Assembly: GCF_000346465.2 (NCBI RefSeq)
Contig: NC_034010.1
Span: forward strand, 23,594,570 to 23,658,569
Direction: 5' to 3'
From: Prunus persica
Lineage: Eukaryota > Streptophyta > Magnoliopsida > Rosales > Rosaceae
Length of the DNA: 64,000 nucleotides
The notes beneath the pieces are model-generated. The model was not told the DNA's origin. It made no database searches and was given only the letters and a program-made list of their open reading frames with translations. Numbering within the stretch: position 1 is the stretch's first letter; the number at the start of each line of letters is the position of its first letter. Position numbers and translations under genes: made by a program. Shown here in pieces: positions 11,667 to 22,455 of this stretch.

Positions 11667-13250
11667 GTAAGATTCTGAGTCCTTAAAACCTCTTACTTTC
11701 TGTTAATATCCTGATGATCAACTTCCTCTGTATTTCATCTTTTTTATGGATGTTCTTTCTCATTCTTGTGAACTCATAAAGCTTGTGTTTTTTATTTTTT
11801 TCATGAGAGAGAGAGAGAGAGAGAGAGAGCTGTGGCTGAGATGGTTTGATCGTCTTGTAGGCTTTACACCAAAGATATATAGTTTATTGGGTTTCTTTTA
11901 GATTGTGATTTGCATATTTACTTTGGTGTTGATCATATATTTGATTGGGGTCTGCTTGCACATTTGTCAAAGGCCTTTGAGATGAATGTTTTGGCATATC
12001 AACATTTCTGCTTGCAGTGTACCTGCAGTAACAATTTTGTGATTTTGATCAATTAATCTGATCCGATCATATAGCTTGCTATTTTTTTGTTGGTTCTGAT
12101 TTGACGCTAAGAGTTCCTCCTGGCAACCCTAACACACTCTAAGATACTATTTTCAAACCTGCTCCTATGGTTGTTGGTTTGGCTAAATTGCCTTCTTGTA
12201 GTAGTTTCATGGGTCCTTAGTTTTCGAGTCCATATCCCATAATGAAAATGCAACTATACCTCCTAATTTGGGTGCGATTGAGCTTCACTAGTTGTTTTGA
12301 ATCATGTCAGGGTTGTAGCTGGTAGTTTGGGTACAATTGAGCTTCAATAGTTTTTCGAACTACATTGGGGATGTGAGAAATTGGAGTTGGAGGAGAGAAT
12401 CATTCTTTTTTTCTTTCTAATTTCTATTTCCATATTTTGAATAGAAATATGGAGGATGAGATAGTTTTGGAAGCTACTAATTAGAAACTTTGTAAGCTTC
12501 ATCCTCATAAAAGTAATTTGGCAAGCTTTGCTCCCTCCTAAGGTTACTAAGGACAGTGGATAGGCGTATAAAATAGCAGTTTTTCTTTGAGAAAGCCAAT
12601 ACTTTAATTTCACCCAGTAAGTCTAACATCCTTATTGTGTGTTTGGAAAAGTAGGGATATTGAGAAAGATTAAAGTTTCGGAGTTAATGAGGTTCTAGAA
12701 GTCTGTCTCAGTAAAGACCTGTTTTGTATTCTATAGGATGAGTCATTTAAAAGGAATTGCCAGGGTTGATTGTTAAGTCTACAAATTGTAGTGGCTGCAA
12801 GCATTTCAAGTCCAGCCAGAAAAATGATTACCAGAATTCCTTCCCTTGATTAGCATCTTTTCTTTGTTTTTACTGGTTTTTTCAATAGCTTGAGTTGTTT
12901 GTTTTAGCATGTCTTCATTGCACTTCTGTTTTCAAAGAGATATGAGGTTGCAGGAAATTGTAGTTATTTTGAATAGAGTTAACAATACACTTGTATGCTC
13001 TGTTCTCTTTTTAGTGCTCTGGTCTTAAGTTAGTCAAAATGTTCTTCTGTATTGTGTTACAAATGAACATTTCCTGCTTAAGCATATGCTTGTATAAATG
13101 ATGCATGTTTTTTGTTAGCTAAGATGACAGCAAGATAATGTAATGTTATTGCGGTTTTTTATTGTCCTATTTCAAAACCTTTTGTCTTGCTACTTTCCGT
13201 ACTTACAGTATTAAGCATTCTTTTAATGGGTTCTTTTTGTGAATTTTCAG
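11667..13250 (+). other. Probable 5'-UTR intron of MTP1
   Basis: A donor-like AAAAG|GTAAGA at 11666/11667 and a pyrimidine-rich acceptor 'tttttgtgaattttcag' ending at 13250 bracket a 1.58-kb T-rich stretch without coding potential. The acceptor is immediately followed by the MTP1 ATG. A long leader intron ending directly at the start codon fits a 5'-UTR intron. The donor position is the best candidate rather than proven. The segment contains a (GA)n run at about 11805-11829. Confidence 0.6.
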
Positions 13251-14492
13251 ATGGAAGCACAAAATACTAATCATGCACAGGTTATTGAGATCCATCGAGA
13301 TGGTCATGATGGTGAGACGAGTGTTGGTGGGAGTAAGATTTGTGGGGAAGCACCATGTGGACTCTCGGATGCTAGATCCGTCTCTAAAGATGCCAAAGAG
13401 CGATCAGCCTCCATGCGCAAGCTCTTAATTGCAGTGGTACTTTGTGTTCTGTTCATGGCTGTTGAGATTGCTGGTGGCATTGAAGCCAATAGTTTAGCAA
13501 TATTGACAGATGCAGCACATTTGCTCTCGGACGTTGCAGCCTTTGCCATATCCTTGTTCTCTATGTGGGCTGCTGGTTGGGAAGCCACTCCCCGTCAGTC
13601 CTATGGGTTTTTTAGGATTGAAATTCTTGGTGCCCTGGTTTCCATCCAGATGATATGGTTACTTGCTGGGATATTGGTGTATGAAGCCATAGATAGAATG
13701 ATTCATCCGACATCTGAGGTGAATGGCTTTCTAATGTTTCTTGTTGCCACATTTGGTCTAGTGGTTAATATAGCTATGGCCATTCTGTTGGGCCATGATC
13801 ATGGGCATGGGCACGGGCACGGACATGATGGACATGATGGACATGATCACGGTCACAGTCATGGAATGACAATTTCTACTCATGATCATCATGCTCATGA
13901 TCATGAGGAACACTCACATGAACATGAGCACCTTCACACTCATGAAGATCATAAAAATCATCATGCTGATGAAGATCATGGACACCATCATGCTGATGAA
14001 GCTCATGCAGAGCCACTGTTGGATAAGCCAAAAGATGGACTTGGGCAGAAGAAGCAAAGGAACATAAATCTACAGGGAGCTTATCTCCATGTGCTTGGGG
14101 ACTCTGTTCAAAGTATCGGGGTAATGATTGGAGGGGCAATCATATGGTACAAGCCTGAGTGGAAGATAGTCGATTTGATTTGCACTCTAATCTTTTCGGT
14201 CATTGTTTTGGGGACAACGATCAATATGATGCGGAACATACTTGATGTGCTGATGGAGAGCACACCGAGAGAGATTGATGCGACAAAACTTGAAGAGGGG
14301 TTGCTGGAGATGGATGAAGTGGTGGCTATCCATGAGCTGCATATATGGGCTATCACAGTGGGGAAAGTCCTGCTGGCTTGCCATGTGAAAATCAGACCAG
14401 AAGCAAACGCAGACATGGTGCTGGACGATGTGATAGATTATATCAGAAGGGAGCATAACATCAGCCATGTGACCATACAAATTGAGCGTTAG
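13251..14492 (+). CDS. MTP1: Vacuolar zinc/proton antiporter MTP1 (CDF family)
   Basis: A 413-residue cation diffusion facilitator in a single coding exon. Family members move Zn2+ into the vacuole in exchange for protons and give zinc tolerance. Six hydrophobic segments are present. The zinc-site residues of TM2 are in DAAHLLSD (His90 and Asp94, the same numbers as in the Arabidopsis protein), and those of TM5 are in [10 protein letters not shown]. Between TM4 and TM5 is a long His-rich cytosolic loop ([16 protein letters not shown] and further His/Asp/Glu-rich repeats, about residues 184-255), typical of plant MTP1/MTP3. The C-terminal cytosolic domain has the usual [10 protein letters not shown] region. 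The first ATG after the leader-intron acceptor is taken as start; the frame opens upstream only through a non-ATG codon that lies in the intron. The reading frame is clean, so this is very likely a working gene. Confidence 0.95.
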   Translation: MEAQNTNHAQVIEIHRDGHDGETSVGGSKICGEAPCGLSDARSVSKDAKERSASMRKLLIAVVLCVLFMAVEIAGGIEANSLAILTDAAHLLSDVAAFAISLFSMWAAGWEATPRQSYGFFRIEILGALVSIQMIWLLAGILVYEAIDRMIHPTSEVNGFLMFLVATFGLVVNIAMAILLGHDHGHGHGHGHDGHDGHDHGHSHGMTISTHDHHAHDHEEHSHEHEHLHTHEDHKNHHADEDHGHHHADEAHAEPLLDKPKDGLGQKKQRNINLQGAYLHVLGDSVQSIGVMIGGAIIWYKPEWKIVDLICTLIFSVIVLGTTINMMRNILDVLMESTPREIDATKLEEGLLEMDEVVAIHELHIWAITVGKVLLACHVKIRPEANADMVLDDVIDYIRREHNISHVTIQIER

Positions 14493-16208
14493 AGGGATGT
14501 TTGGACAAGATGCTCATAGAGGAAAGGTCTTTAAATTGGTTATATGGCTGCATATTCTCTTCTTAAAAGGGGTTTAGAGTTTTAGCATCAAGATTGTATT
14601 TAGGCAGGACAGTGGTCACACTGCTCACATGTTTCTTCTTTTCTTAAGAAAGTTGCATGTTTGGTGCTCCTGAGTACTTGATATTTGGTATTCAAGCAAT
14701 AGAGTGATTGGTTTCATGAGCATTTCCTGGAGCCTTACTGTCACAAGCTTACAAGGGGGTAATGGTTCTCTTTCAGTTAGCTGATATATTAAAGAAGTAA
14801 ATAATGCACAACAATAGTACGGTGCACAACAGTTGGATTGGTTTGTAACAGTTTGTGTAGCTTTGTAATGTTTGTCTTACAATCTGAGTGGCCGATTTTT
14901 CTACGGCACACATACAAACTAAGTATGAAGGGCAACAAATGACCAATCAGATGGTGTATTATACCTTTAAAGTGGTGTTACATTACTCAACTGACCAAAT
15001 GTACCATTCAATAGACCAAATGTACCACTCAATGCGCCATGAGGACTCAACTCAACCGATGTAATATTTTCCGGTATTCATATTGAGGACGAGTTGGTGT
15101 TATAGCCGAACCCAAATCTGAACCCTTGAGTGATATAGGGTTTCATTTTCTTGCAAATTTGTCTAAATTTTAGGTAAAATACTATCCAACCTAAAAGGGA
15201 ACAATACACACACACAAGGGCTTTGGTGAGTGCTCTTAGATTGATTCGATTGTCATATGTAAGGCGAAATTCTATAGTGAGGGTGCCATATATGGGCTTC
15301 TCATGTGAACCTTCATATTAGCCACTGGATCATTTCATTAAACTTAAGTGAAATTACTATTTAGATGAATCATGTTGCTAATATGAAGGTCCACATCTAT
15401 GGTCCATAAATGACATCTATGGTCATCTTGACTTGAGCTAGAAGCTGCCTGTACAACTTTACTTGTCCTTGAGCTAGCTTTGCCACTGTTATGAACCATC
15501 ATGTAATTTGTCGATTTTGAGGAGGTATAATTAAGTATATTAAGTTACTAGACTATCAACTTCAACCAAACATTTATGTTATGGTCTAACAACAAAATGA
15601 TTATAATTATGTATCAAACAGTCTGTCAAGAGAACATTCGTCACAAATTGAAATACATAGCCAGATATCTCTTGTTATCAATATATACATATGAAAGCAG
15701 GCACAGTGGATTGATTTGGCAGTATGTGTAATTGCAAGAACGAAAGGGGCCAAAGCCTGCCGATGTGAAGCTTGACCTTGTAAGTTGCAAGTCATAGGAG
15801 ATAAGGTTTTCAACTTCCAAGTATTGGGGTTTCAGGAGCCTCTACAATCCACAACCAGTTTCTCAACTGATAGCAGGATAATGCTAAAATTTATTTGCTG
15901 TTATAATATTTGAATGCTGCTACTTCTCAATAAGTTTTTTATTTTATTTTTTATGTTTGTTTGCTTAGGAATGCCAAGCTTGAAGAAGACAAAGGAATTT
16001 TAAATTCTGCCATATATTTTAGGACTTGAAGCATATGCTTCTGGTTGTTTGGCTACAGATCTGCAATATAATAAACTAATGTGAGGAGAATAGAGGCAGT
16101 GTGGCTTGGATAAGATAGACTTTATCTTATGAATTAAATTGAATTTGTCATTCTCTGCATATGCACTCATCAATATCCTTCATGCCTAAAATTGTTTGTA
16201 GTGACAAA
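14493..16208. other. MTP1 3' region and intergenic DNA
   Basis: No coding exon recognised. The proximal part should be the MTP1 3' UTR. A MITE-like fold-back at 15264-15425 is listed separately. Confidence 0.45.
15264..15425 (+). repeat. MITE-like fold-back element, truncated copy 1
   Basis: Begins 'gcgaaattctatagtgagg' and contains a perfect 14-bp inverted pair, ACCTTCATATTAGC at about 15309 and GCTAATATGAAGGT at about 15377. The left portion is closely matched, inverted, at 45805-45895. The expected right terminus is missing here, so the copy is truncated or rearranged. Confidence 0.5.
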
Positions 16209-16481
16209 TGTCACATTCCGGGATCGGCTCCGCCGTAGCACGATATTGTCCGCTTTGGGCCCCCCCTCTCTGGCCCTCACGGTTTTGTTTCTGGGAGCTC
16301 ACGAGCAACTTCCTAGTGGGTCACCCATCCTGGGATTGCTCTAGCCCTCAACTCGCTTAACTTCGGAGTTCCTACGACTCCAAAGCCAGTGAGCTCCCAA
16401 AAGGCCTTGTGCTAGATGGATGCGGGTGTGCACATATAAGGCACATCACCCCCTCTCCGTTGGTTGATGTGGGATCTTACA
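16209..16481 (-). mobile_element. Solo LTR of a Cassandra (5S-RNA-like) TRIM element
   Basis: On the minus strand the unit runs TGTAAGATCC ... GTGACA and includes a 5S rRNA-like core with both internal pol III promoter parts: box A (AAGTTAAGCG, complement of 16354-16363) and box C (GGATGGGTGACC, complement of 16319-16330). This is diagnostic of Cassandra, a non-coding terminal-repeat retrotransposon in miniature. CAAAT occurs on both sides (16205-16209 and 16482-16486), a 5-bp target duplication; the exact edge is ambiguous by one base. No second LTR or internal domain is present. A second copy lies at 50525-50771. Confidence 0.88.
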
Positions 16482-16575
16482 CAAATGAGGCCAGACAATA
16501 TTTCAAAAAGATCCTAGATCATGATACTGAAAATCCAAGTATCTAGCTTATCAATTTGAAGTAACGTAATCTTCC

Positions 16576-16950
16576 ACTCATATTCCTAATATTTTAGCAT
16601 AATCTTCCATACTTGTATTCCTATGATAACATCTTATGAGTTTAGTTCAGATACTAATTGTCACGATTTTGAGTATGTACGTATTATATATCAGAAAAGT
16701 TCTCTTGCCACTTATGAACTGTAAAAAATGGAGTTTTGAGTCAACTGTTGGCATTCCACACTCATATTTCTAGCTAATATCTTAACATAATCATATTCTT
16801 ACGATAAGTTAAGATCGTATGAGATTAATTAACTCTGATACTACGTGTCACGACTTTGAGTATGTGCGTACTATATACCTAAAAAGTTGTCGTGGCGCTT
16901 ATAAAATTCCAAGTGAGTTGTTAGTTTACATCCGTGATCTTTACTTTACC
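16576..16950. repeat. Diverged tandem duplication, period about 184 bp
   Basis: Two successive copies start 'actcatatt' (16576 and 16760). Both contain the same 'gtcacgatttt/ctttgagtatgt.cgta.tatata' block followed by an 'aaagtt.tc.tg.c.cttat' block. The copies differ at many sites, so the duplication is old. No coding content. Confidence 0.55.
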
Positions 16951-17370
16951 CAATAATAAGAAAGAAAAACCAGGAGAAGAAAATAAATCACCTTATAGGA
17001 CAGAGTACATATGCTCCGCGAACAGGTGACAATGTGAGTGGTCTGAAAGCAACCCTAGAAATAAAAAAGAAACACGATAAGAAGTTGCCTTTCAATTCAT
17101 ATATGCTTATCGATGTTAGGATCTTGAGCAAATGGCAGAGAAAGGTTCTTGAGCTGTAGGGTGCCGTGAGAACTAGGAAATGTTACAGAAACTTGAAAAG
17201 AACCATTCGTATACATATACATGTGAATGCATGATTTAATTTGGGTTATTTTTGGTTTGTATTGTATGAAGACAAAAATGGGAACATATTTAGAAAATCT
17301 TAGGCCTGAGCTATGACAGGTATCTCTATCACTGCGTACCACAAGCTGGAAGCAATATCTGATATGGAGC

Positions 17371-17864
17371 CAGGGCCCATCCTGAATTTTCAGGGCCCTG
17401 GGCAGTTGTAAAAAATTAGGCCTCTATATATATATATTTTTTTTCATTTACGTGTTAAACTAATTTTCATTTTTCAATCAAGATTTAACTTATTTGAATT
17501 AATTAAAAATTTATCATTCAAGACAAATAAATTATATAAATTCAAATTTCAATATATAAAAATCTAAAATAAGAGACTACGCTTGATACATTCAAATATA
17601 ATGCATAAACAAAATAAATACTTGTAACAATTCAATCATTTCATTTTCTTTTTTGACTTTCAGAACAACAAACTTAAAACTTCCAAATTTGTAATCAATT
17701 AGAGCTTAAAAGTGTTAAAACACCCTATGTTACTTTTTAAAAAATATTAAAATAATATATAATAAATATACTATTCCTCTTTATAAAATAAATAAACATT
17801 TGTACGCCCTAGACAGTGGGCCCAGAGCAGTCGCATTAATTGCCCTTGTCTAAGATCGGCAGTG
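17371..17864. mobile_element. Non-autonomous hAT-like element
   Basis: A 494-bp A/T-rich unit begins CAGGGCCCATCCTGA and ends in the imperfect inverse TCTAAGATCGGCAGTG. It is flanked by 8-bp near-identical direct repeats (TATGGAGC at 17363-17370 and TATAGAGC at 17865-17872; 7 of 8 match). An 8-bp duplication with a CA..TG-type terminus fits the hAT superfamily. No transposase frame. Confidence 0.6.
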
Positions 17865-18112
17865 TATAGAGCTTTTTATTGAAACAAAAGCCATATGGGT
17901 TGGCTTGGGCCAACCTTGTGGGAAGCCTAGTAGTGCAACCGTCTCAGATTTTGTAACTTATGAAAATTATCTCATATTTTAATGCAAAAGATATTATACT
18001 TTAATTTAATCTAAATTATGGGGAGGGGATTAACTTAAGTGCCGAGTGGAGAGACTATTATTATTTTTTCTTAAATAAAGATAATTTTGAGTTTTCTAAA
18101 AAAAGCATTATT

Positions 18113-18339
18113 TTTTTATGAAGGAGAGACTACTCCCACATCCAGGGCTAGGACAAACCCCAGACCTTTACTAAGAAGGAGTTATGCAAAGGCCTCTACG
18201 CCTTGCAGCCACCTGTATGGATTTACAGAAGAATTTTATAGATTACCCACCAAACATAGAACTGTTGATAGGGGGACTCGAATACTGATGGGGCACACAA
18301 GATGCAGGGACCTTACCAACTGAACCAACTCGTGTTGAC
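18113..18339 (-). mobile_element. tRNA-derived SINE
   Basis: Read on the minus strand, the 227-bp element opens with a tRNA-like head: box A-like TGGTTCAGTTGGTAAGG (complement of 18311-18327) and box B-like TATTCGAGTCC (complement of 18273-18283). It ends in a run of A residues (the T run at 18113-18117). It is flanked by 13-bp direct repeats matching at 12 of 13 positions (18100-18112, AAAAAGCATTATT; 18340-18352, AAAAAGCATCATT). A pol III head, A tail and long target duplication together make a SINE; a functional tRNA gene is excluded because no cloverleaf forms. Confidence 0.82.
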
Positions 18340-18352
18340 AAAAAGCATCATT

Positions 18353-19715
18353 TTGAGTTATTTGAAAATTTACCCATACGGTCTTTTGGTTTATATAAAT
18401 AGAGAGAGACTTCTTTTTCCTAATGTTCAAATTCCCCTTCTTTATTAAGGAAAAACATTAGAAAAACAAAGCACATAAAGTTTCCTTTAAAACCTCAAAT
18501 AATTCCATTTTCTTTTTCTTCATATGAATATAGAGAGGGTTCATTTGAATAAGGTAGCCAATCTGCCATCGTGGACATATAATCTTATTTAGATCACTGC
18601 AAAATGTGTGGTGCTGTGACAATGCTATAGCATTACAATTCACTTCAAATTTGATTAAAAAGGAGGAAATGCAATGGGAAATATATGATTTGAATCTAGG
18701 ATTCGGTCCCATCAGTACTTAGAGACAAAATCTGTGTCCCGACATATTTATTGCGAAACATGCTCACAGAGTCACAGCTAGTGGCTCTAGGCACAGCCAA
18801 AAATAAAAATAAAAAACAATCATAGGTATTTTGTTTTGTTTTCAATGTGAATTAAATGGAAGGGAATTTAACTTGCAAGACGTTCGACACATGAAACACA
18901 AACATCTCACTAAAAATTTAAGCCCGAAACCAGTTTTACAAAAGTTCATGAGAAGTTAATTTTTTGTTTCAACTTCAGAAACAATTCAATTTGGACTATG
19001 ACAATGACATAGTTGAGACAGAACTAAAATAGTAGTTGAAATGGAAACACGAAATCTCAATTCATATATTAATTGCAGAGAAGCCAAAAATTTGTTATTA
19101 CAAAAATATGATAATAAGTTTAAGAAATTGAATATGGGCAAATGTGCCTGAGCCAAAAACTTGTTCGTGTTACCTCTTCGCTTGAAAGAAAAATTGTTCA
19201 AATTGCAAATTTACTAAATGAAGGGCAAATAAAAAAGTTAATGGCTCCGAAATAACCCCATTGCCCTTTTTGTAGCCTTACTATTGCGTATCGACTTCAT
19301 TTCGGTCCTTCCATATTCAAAATATGTTTAGTTTTCCAAGTTATTTAAGGAAAAAAAAACACTTAGTTTTTCTATTACGTGCATGTAAAGGGTAATTTCT
19401 TTGACAAATTCATTCAATTTCTTGAGTTTGATACAATTAAAATAAAATAAAAAACTTTAGAAAATACCAACGTATTTTTTTAGAATTGCAACCCGAGTGC
19501 AACTCGGGGGGAATTTGCGGAGGGTACAGGTAAACAGTAAATAAGTGATGAAGTATGGGTAAAATTGAGATTGGGTTGGGCGTTGAGTTGGGTTGGGCTG
19601 CAGGGCTGGCTGGACGTGTGTGAAAATGGGAAATGACCCATCGTCAGACAAGTGACTCAATCCATAGAAGGACTTTCCAAAGCTTTTCTCTTTCTTTCTT
19701 TCCTGTGCAGTGTGC

Positions 19716-19757
<42 letters not shown>

Positions 19758-20395
19758 CCCACAACTGTCTGTCCTCGCAGCTGGACAAAACTGCCACCGC
19801 CAATAATGCTAGGGACCTTGTAAACCAGACAACCATAGCCTTCTCACTCTGTCTCTCTCTCTCTCTTCTGCTAACTCTCACCAACTCTCTCTCAGTTTCA
19901 TGTATATCTAAGCATTACTATTAGCATATCCTCTCAAAATCAGTTTGAGAGTTTTCCACCCTTCATTTCTTACCACACCCGACCTTAGTACATTTCCATT
20001 TTCTTCACCCCACCTTTGTTTTAACCCATCTTCACCTCTCTCTCTCTCTCTGTCTGAGGCCCATTTCAACCTCTTGTGTCAAGTACTCTATACCTCTTTC
20101 TGATCTCCTCAATTAGTTAGTTCTTCAATGCTAGCACAGAGCATTAAATATTGTTCTATTTAGGAGCATCATTACACCCATCACAAAACAAAGGAATATA
20201 TTTATTTTATGGTGTTGGATTTATGGGGTCTCATTCTGCTTCTTATTGCTGGGGCTTCTTACATTTATTGCAATTGTTCTGTTAGCATCACAATGGAATG
20301 TTGGTAACTTGGTATAGCCAATATATCTAGAGATAGAGAGAGAGATAGAACAATTTAAGGCACAGTTCACCCAACAACTGCTCAGCTCAGCTGCA
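18353..20395. other. Intergenic region and upstream region of the bHLH gene
   Basis: No coding exon recognised. It holds a perfect (GA)n microsatellite (19719-19755) and shorter (CT)n runs at about 19850-19865 and 20036-20051, plus a GATA/GA-rich stretch at about 20329-20348 just before the start codon. These probably lie in the promoter and 5' UTR. Confidence 0.5.
19719..19755. repeat. (GA)n microsatellite
   Basis: An uninterrupted GA dinucleotide run of about 37 bp, roughly 640 bp upstream of the bHLH start codon. Confidence 0.9.
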
Positions 20396-22455
20396 ATGGA
20401 GAGGCTTCAAGGACCCATTGATCCCTGTGTATGTTATGTTATCTTTGCTCAATTTGTTTGTACTGCCCTTTCTTTTTCTCTTTCCCCTTTCTAGAATCCC
20501 TTCCCTAGCCTCAAGAAATGCACTGCATTTACTTCTCAAAATGCTTGCATTCAATGCAATGTGTGTTGTTTTCCTGGAAATAATAACACCGTGCTACACT
20601 GTTTTCCTCTTTCACATTCCATTCTCATTCCATTTTTGTTCTACCTTTCCTTTGTTGAAAGTTGAAACTGAACCCCCCACTAAACCCATGTCAGTTTTGT
20701 TTTTATTTTTCTCTTGCTTTCTTTAATAGAAAAAGGTTAGGTGTGAAGCCCAGTAAAGTTCTTACCTTTTCCAAACTTACTTTCTTTCTTTATTCACATT
20801 TTTTATAATTATTTCTGGGTTTATGGTTTGTTGCAGTTTTTTGGTGAGCATTTGGATTTTCAGTGCTTAGAACAAGGATTGAGCACCACAGAAAGCTTGA
20901 GATTTGAGGAAGAAGAAGAAGCAGCACATCTCTCAATACCAAGCTTGGAAGACAAAATGCCATTCCTTCAGATGTTACAAACTGTAAACTCCCCCCCACC
21001 TTACTTTCCCTTGAAAGAGCCAAGCTTTCAGGCACTCTTGAGACTACATCACCTAAAGAATCCATGGGAGTTAGGCAAAGCCTACATGCCTGAAATGGAG
21101 ACCCAACTTCAGACAGCACTAGAGATTGAGAGCTGTGTGACCCATGACATGGTTGAGTTGCATTCACCTGTTAAATCAGAAGCCAAGGACCTTCATAATC
21201 ACCCACATTCAGTTTCTGCTGGTAATCTGGAGGCTGTTAGTTCAGAGTGCATCCAAGACCAGGAACAGCCCAACTCAGCTGAAATTAACTGTTGTAGGAA
21301 AGGCAATAACTCATCAGGATCTCCTCCACCTACCTGGGCTCAAGCACAAAATGAACCTGAGCAGACCCAGTACCCCAAATCCCCTCCAGTCACCAGAGAA
21401 AGAAGAAAGCGCAAGAGAACAAGGCCAACCAAGAACAAAGAAGAAGTAGAGAGCCAGCGCATGACTCACATTGCTGTTGAACGCAACCGCAGGCGCCAAA
21501 TGAATGACCATCTCAATGTTCTCAGGTCCCTCATGCCCACATCCTACATTCAAAGGGTAAGCATATATATGAATTTTTAATCTTTAGCTTCTTACAATTT
21601 CATGTGTTAGCTTGAAGAAGCCATGATATGTTCTTTATTGAAATAAGCTTTGTTTTTCAAAGGGTGACCAAGCATCTATTGTGGGGGGTGCAATAGACTT
21701 TGTGAAGGAATTGGAGCAGCTGCTTCAATCCCTTGAAGCCCAAAAGAGAATGAGAAGAGCTGATCAAGGGAGCAATGGTGACAACTCTTTTAGCTCATCA
21801 TCATCATCCTCCTCTGCCAGTATGGCAATGCCATCCAATGGAATGTTCATGTCTCTGTCCCAATGCAGAATTGGGTCTCATGAGGAAGGCACCACCACCA
21901 CCCACCTTGAGGATGAAGTCACAGCACAGAACAAGTCTGAGGCTGCAGACATAGATGTCACAGTGATCCAAACCCATGTGAACTTAAAAATCCAGTGCCA
22001 AAGAAGAGCTGGCCAGTTGATGAAAGCCATTCTTGCATTGGAAGATCTTAGGCTCACAGTTTTGCACCTCAACATTACTTCTTCACAAGATACTGTTCTT
22101 TACTCTTTCAATCTCAAGGTATTATTTATCTTTTACAATTTTTTTTTTCATTCTGTCTTATCTGTTTGTTTTTTCCTAGTCAAACATTCTGACTTGGATC
22201 TCAAGCTACCCTAGCTAGCAGGCTAGCATATATGATATAATATCACAACACCCCAGTAAAGCTTCTTTTTCATTTGTTATTTTATTGCTCTTGTTTTGAG
22301 GAGAGGTGTGTATGGATGTAATATAATATTAACAGAGTTTGGAATTTAAATTTGGTGTGTTACTGCAGATAGAGGAAGGATGCAAGTTAGGATCTGCAGA
22401 TGAGATTGCTAGAGCTGTACATCAAATATTCAGCTTCATCGACGGCTGCAGCTGA
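20396..22455 (+). CDS. bHLH transcription factor, subgroup Ia (bHLH57/67/70-like)
   Basis: Four coding exons fit in phase: 20396-20428, 20837-21556, 21663-22118 and 22369-22455, giving about 431 residues. A tiny first exon encodes [11 protein letters not shown] and continues as [10 protein letters not shown], an N-terminus shared by bHLH57/67/70-like proteins. A basic stretch (RRKRKRTRP) precedes the bHLH domain (about residues 218-275), which has the E-box-reading residues His222, Glu226 and Arg230 in [12 protein letters not shown]. The helix-loop-helix is split by intron 2 at YIQR|GDQAS, the usual position in this subgroup. A Ser-rich linker is followed by a C-terminal ACT-like fold ([20 protein letters not shown] ... 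HQIFSFIDG), probably for dimerisation. The subgroup is related to SPCH/MUTE/FAMA; the target process of this member is not known from sequence. Confidence 0.92.

Noticed and set aside
13876..14139. Antisense frame rich in His/Asp/Glu opposite MTP1
   Set aside because: It is the complement of the His-rich loop codons (cat/atg are mutually complementary), not a separate gene.
16319..16363. Possible 5S rRNA gene
   Set aside because: Only the internal promoter and core are 5S-like; the flanks, ends and target duplication identify a Cassandra LTR.
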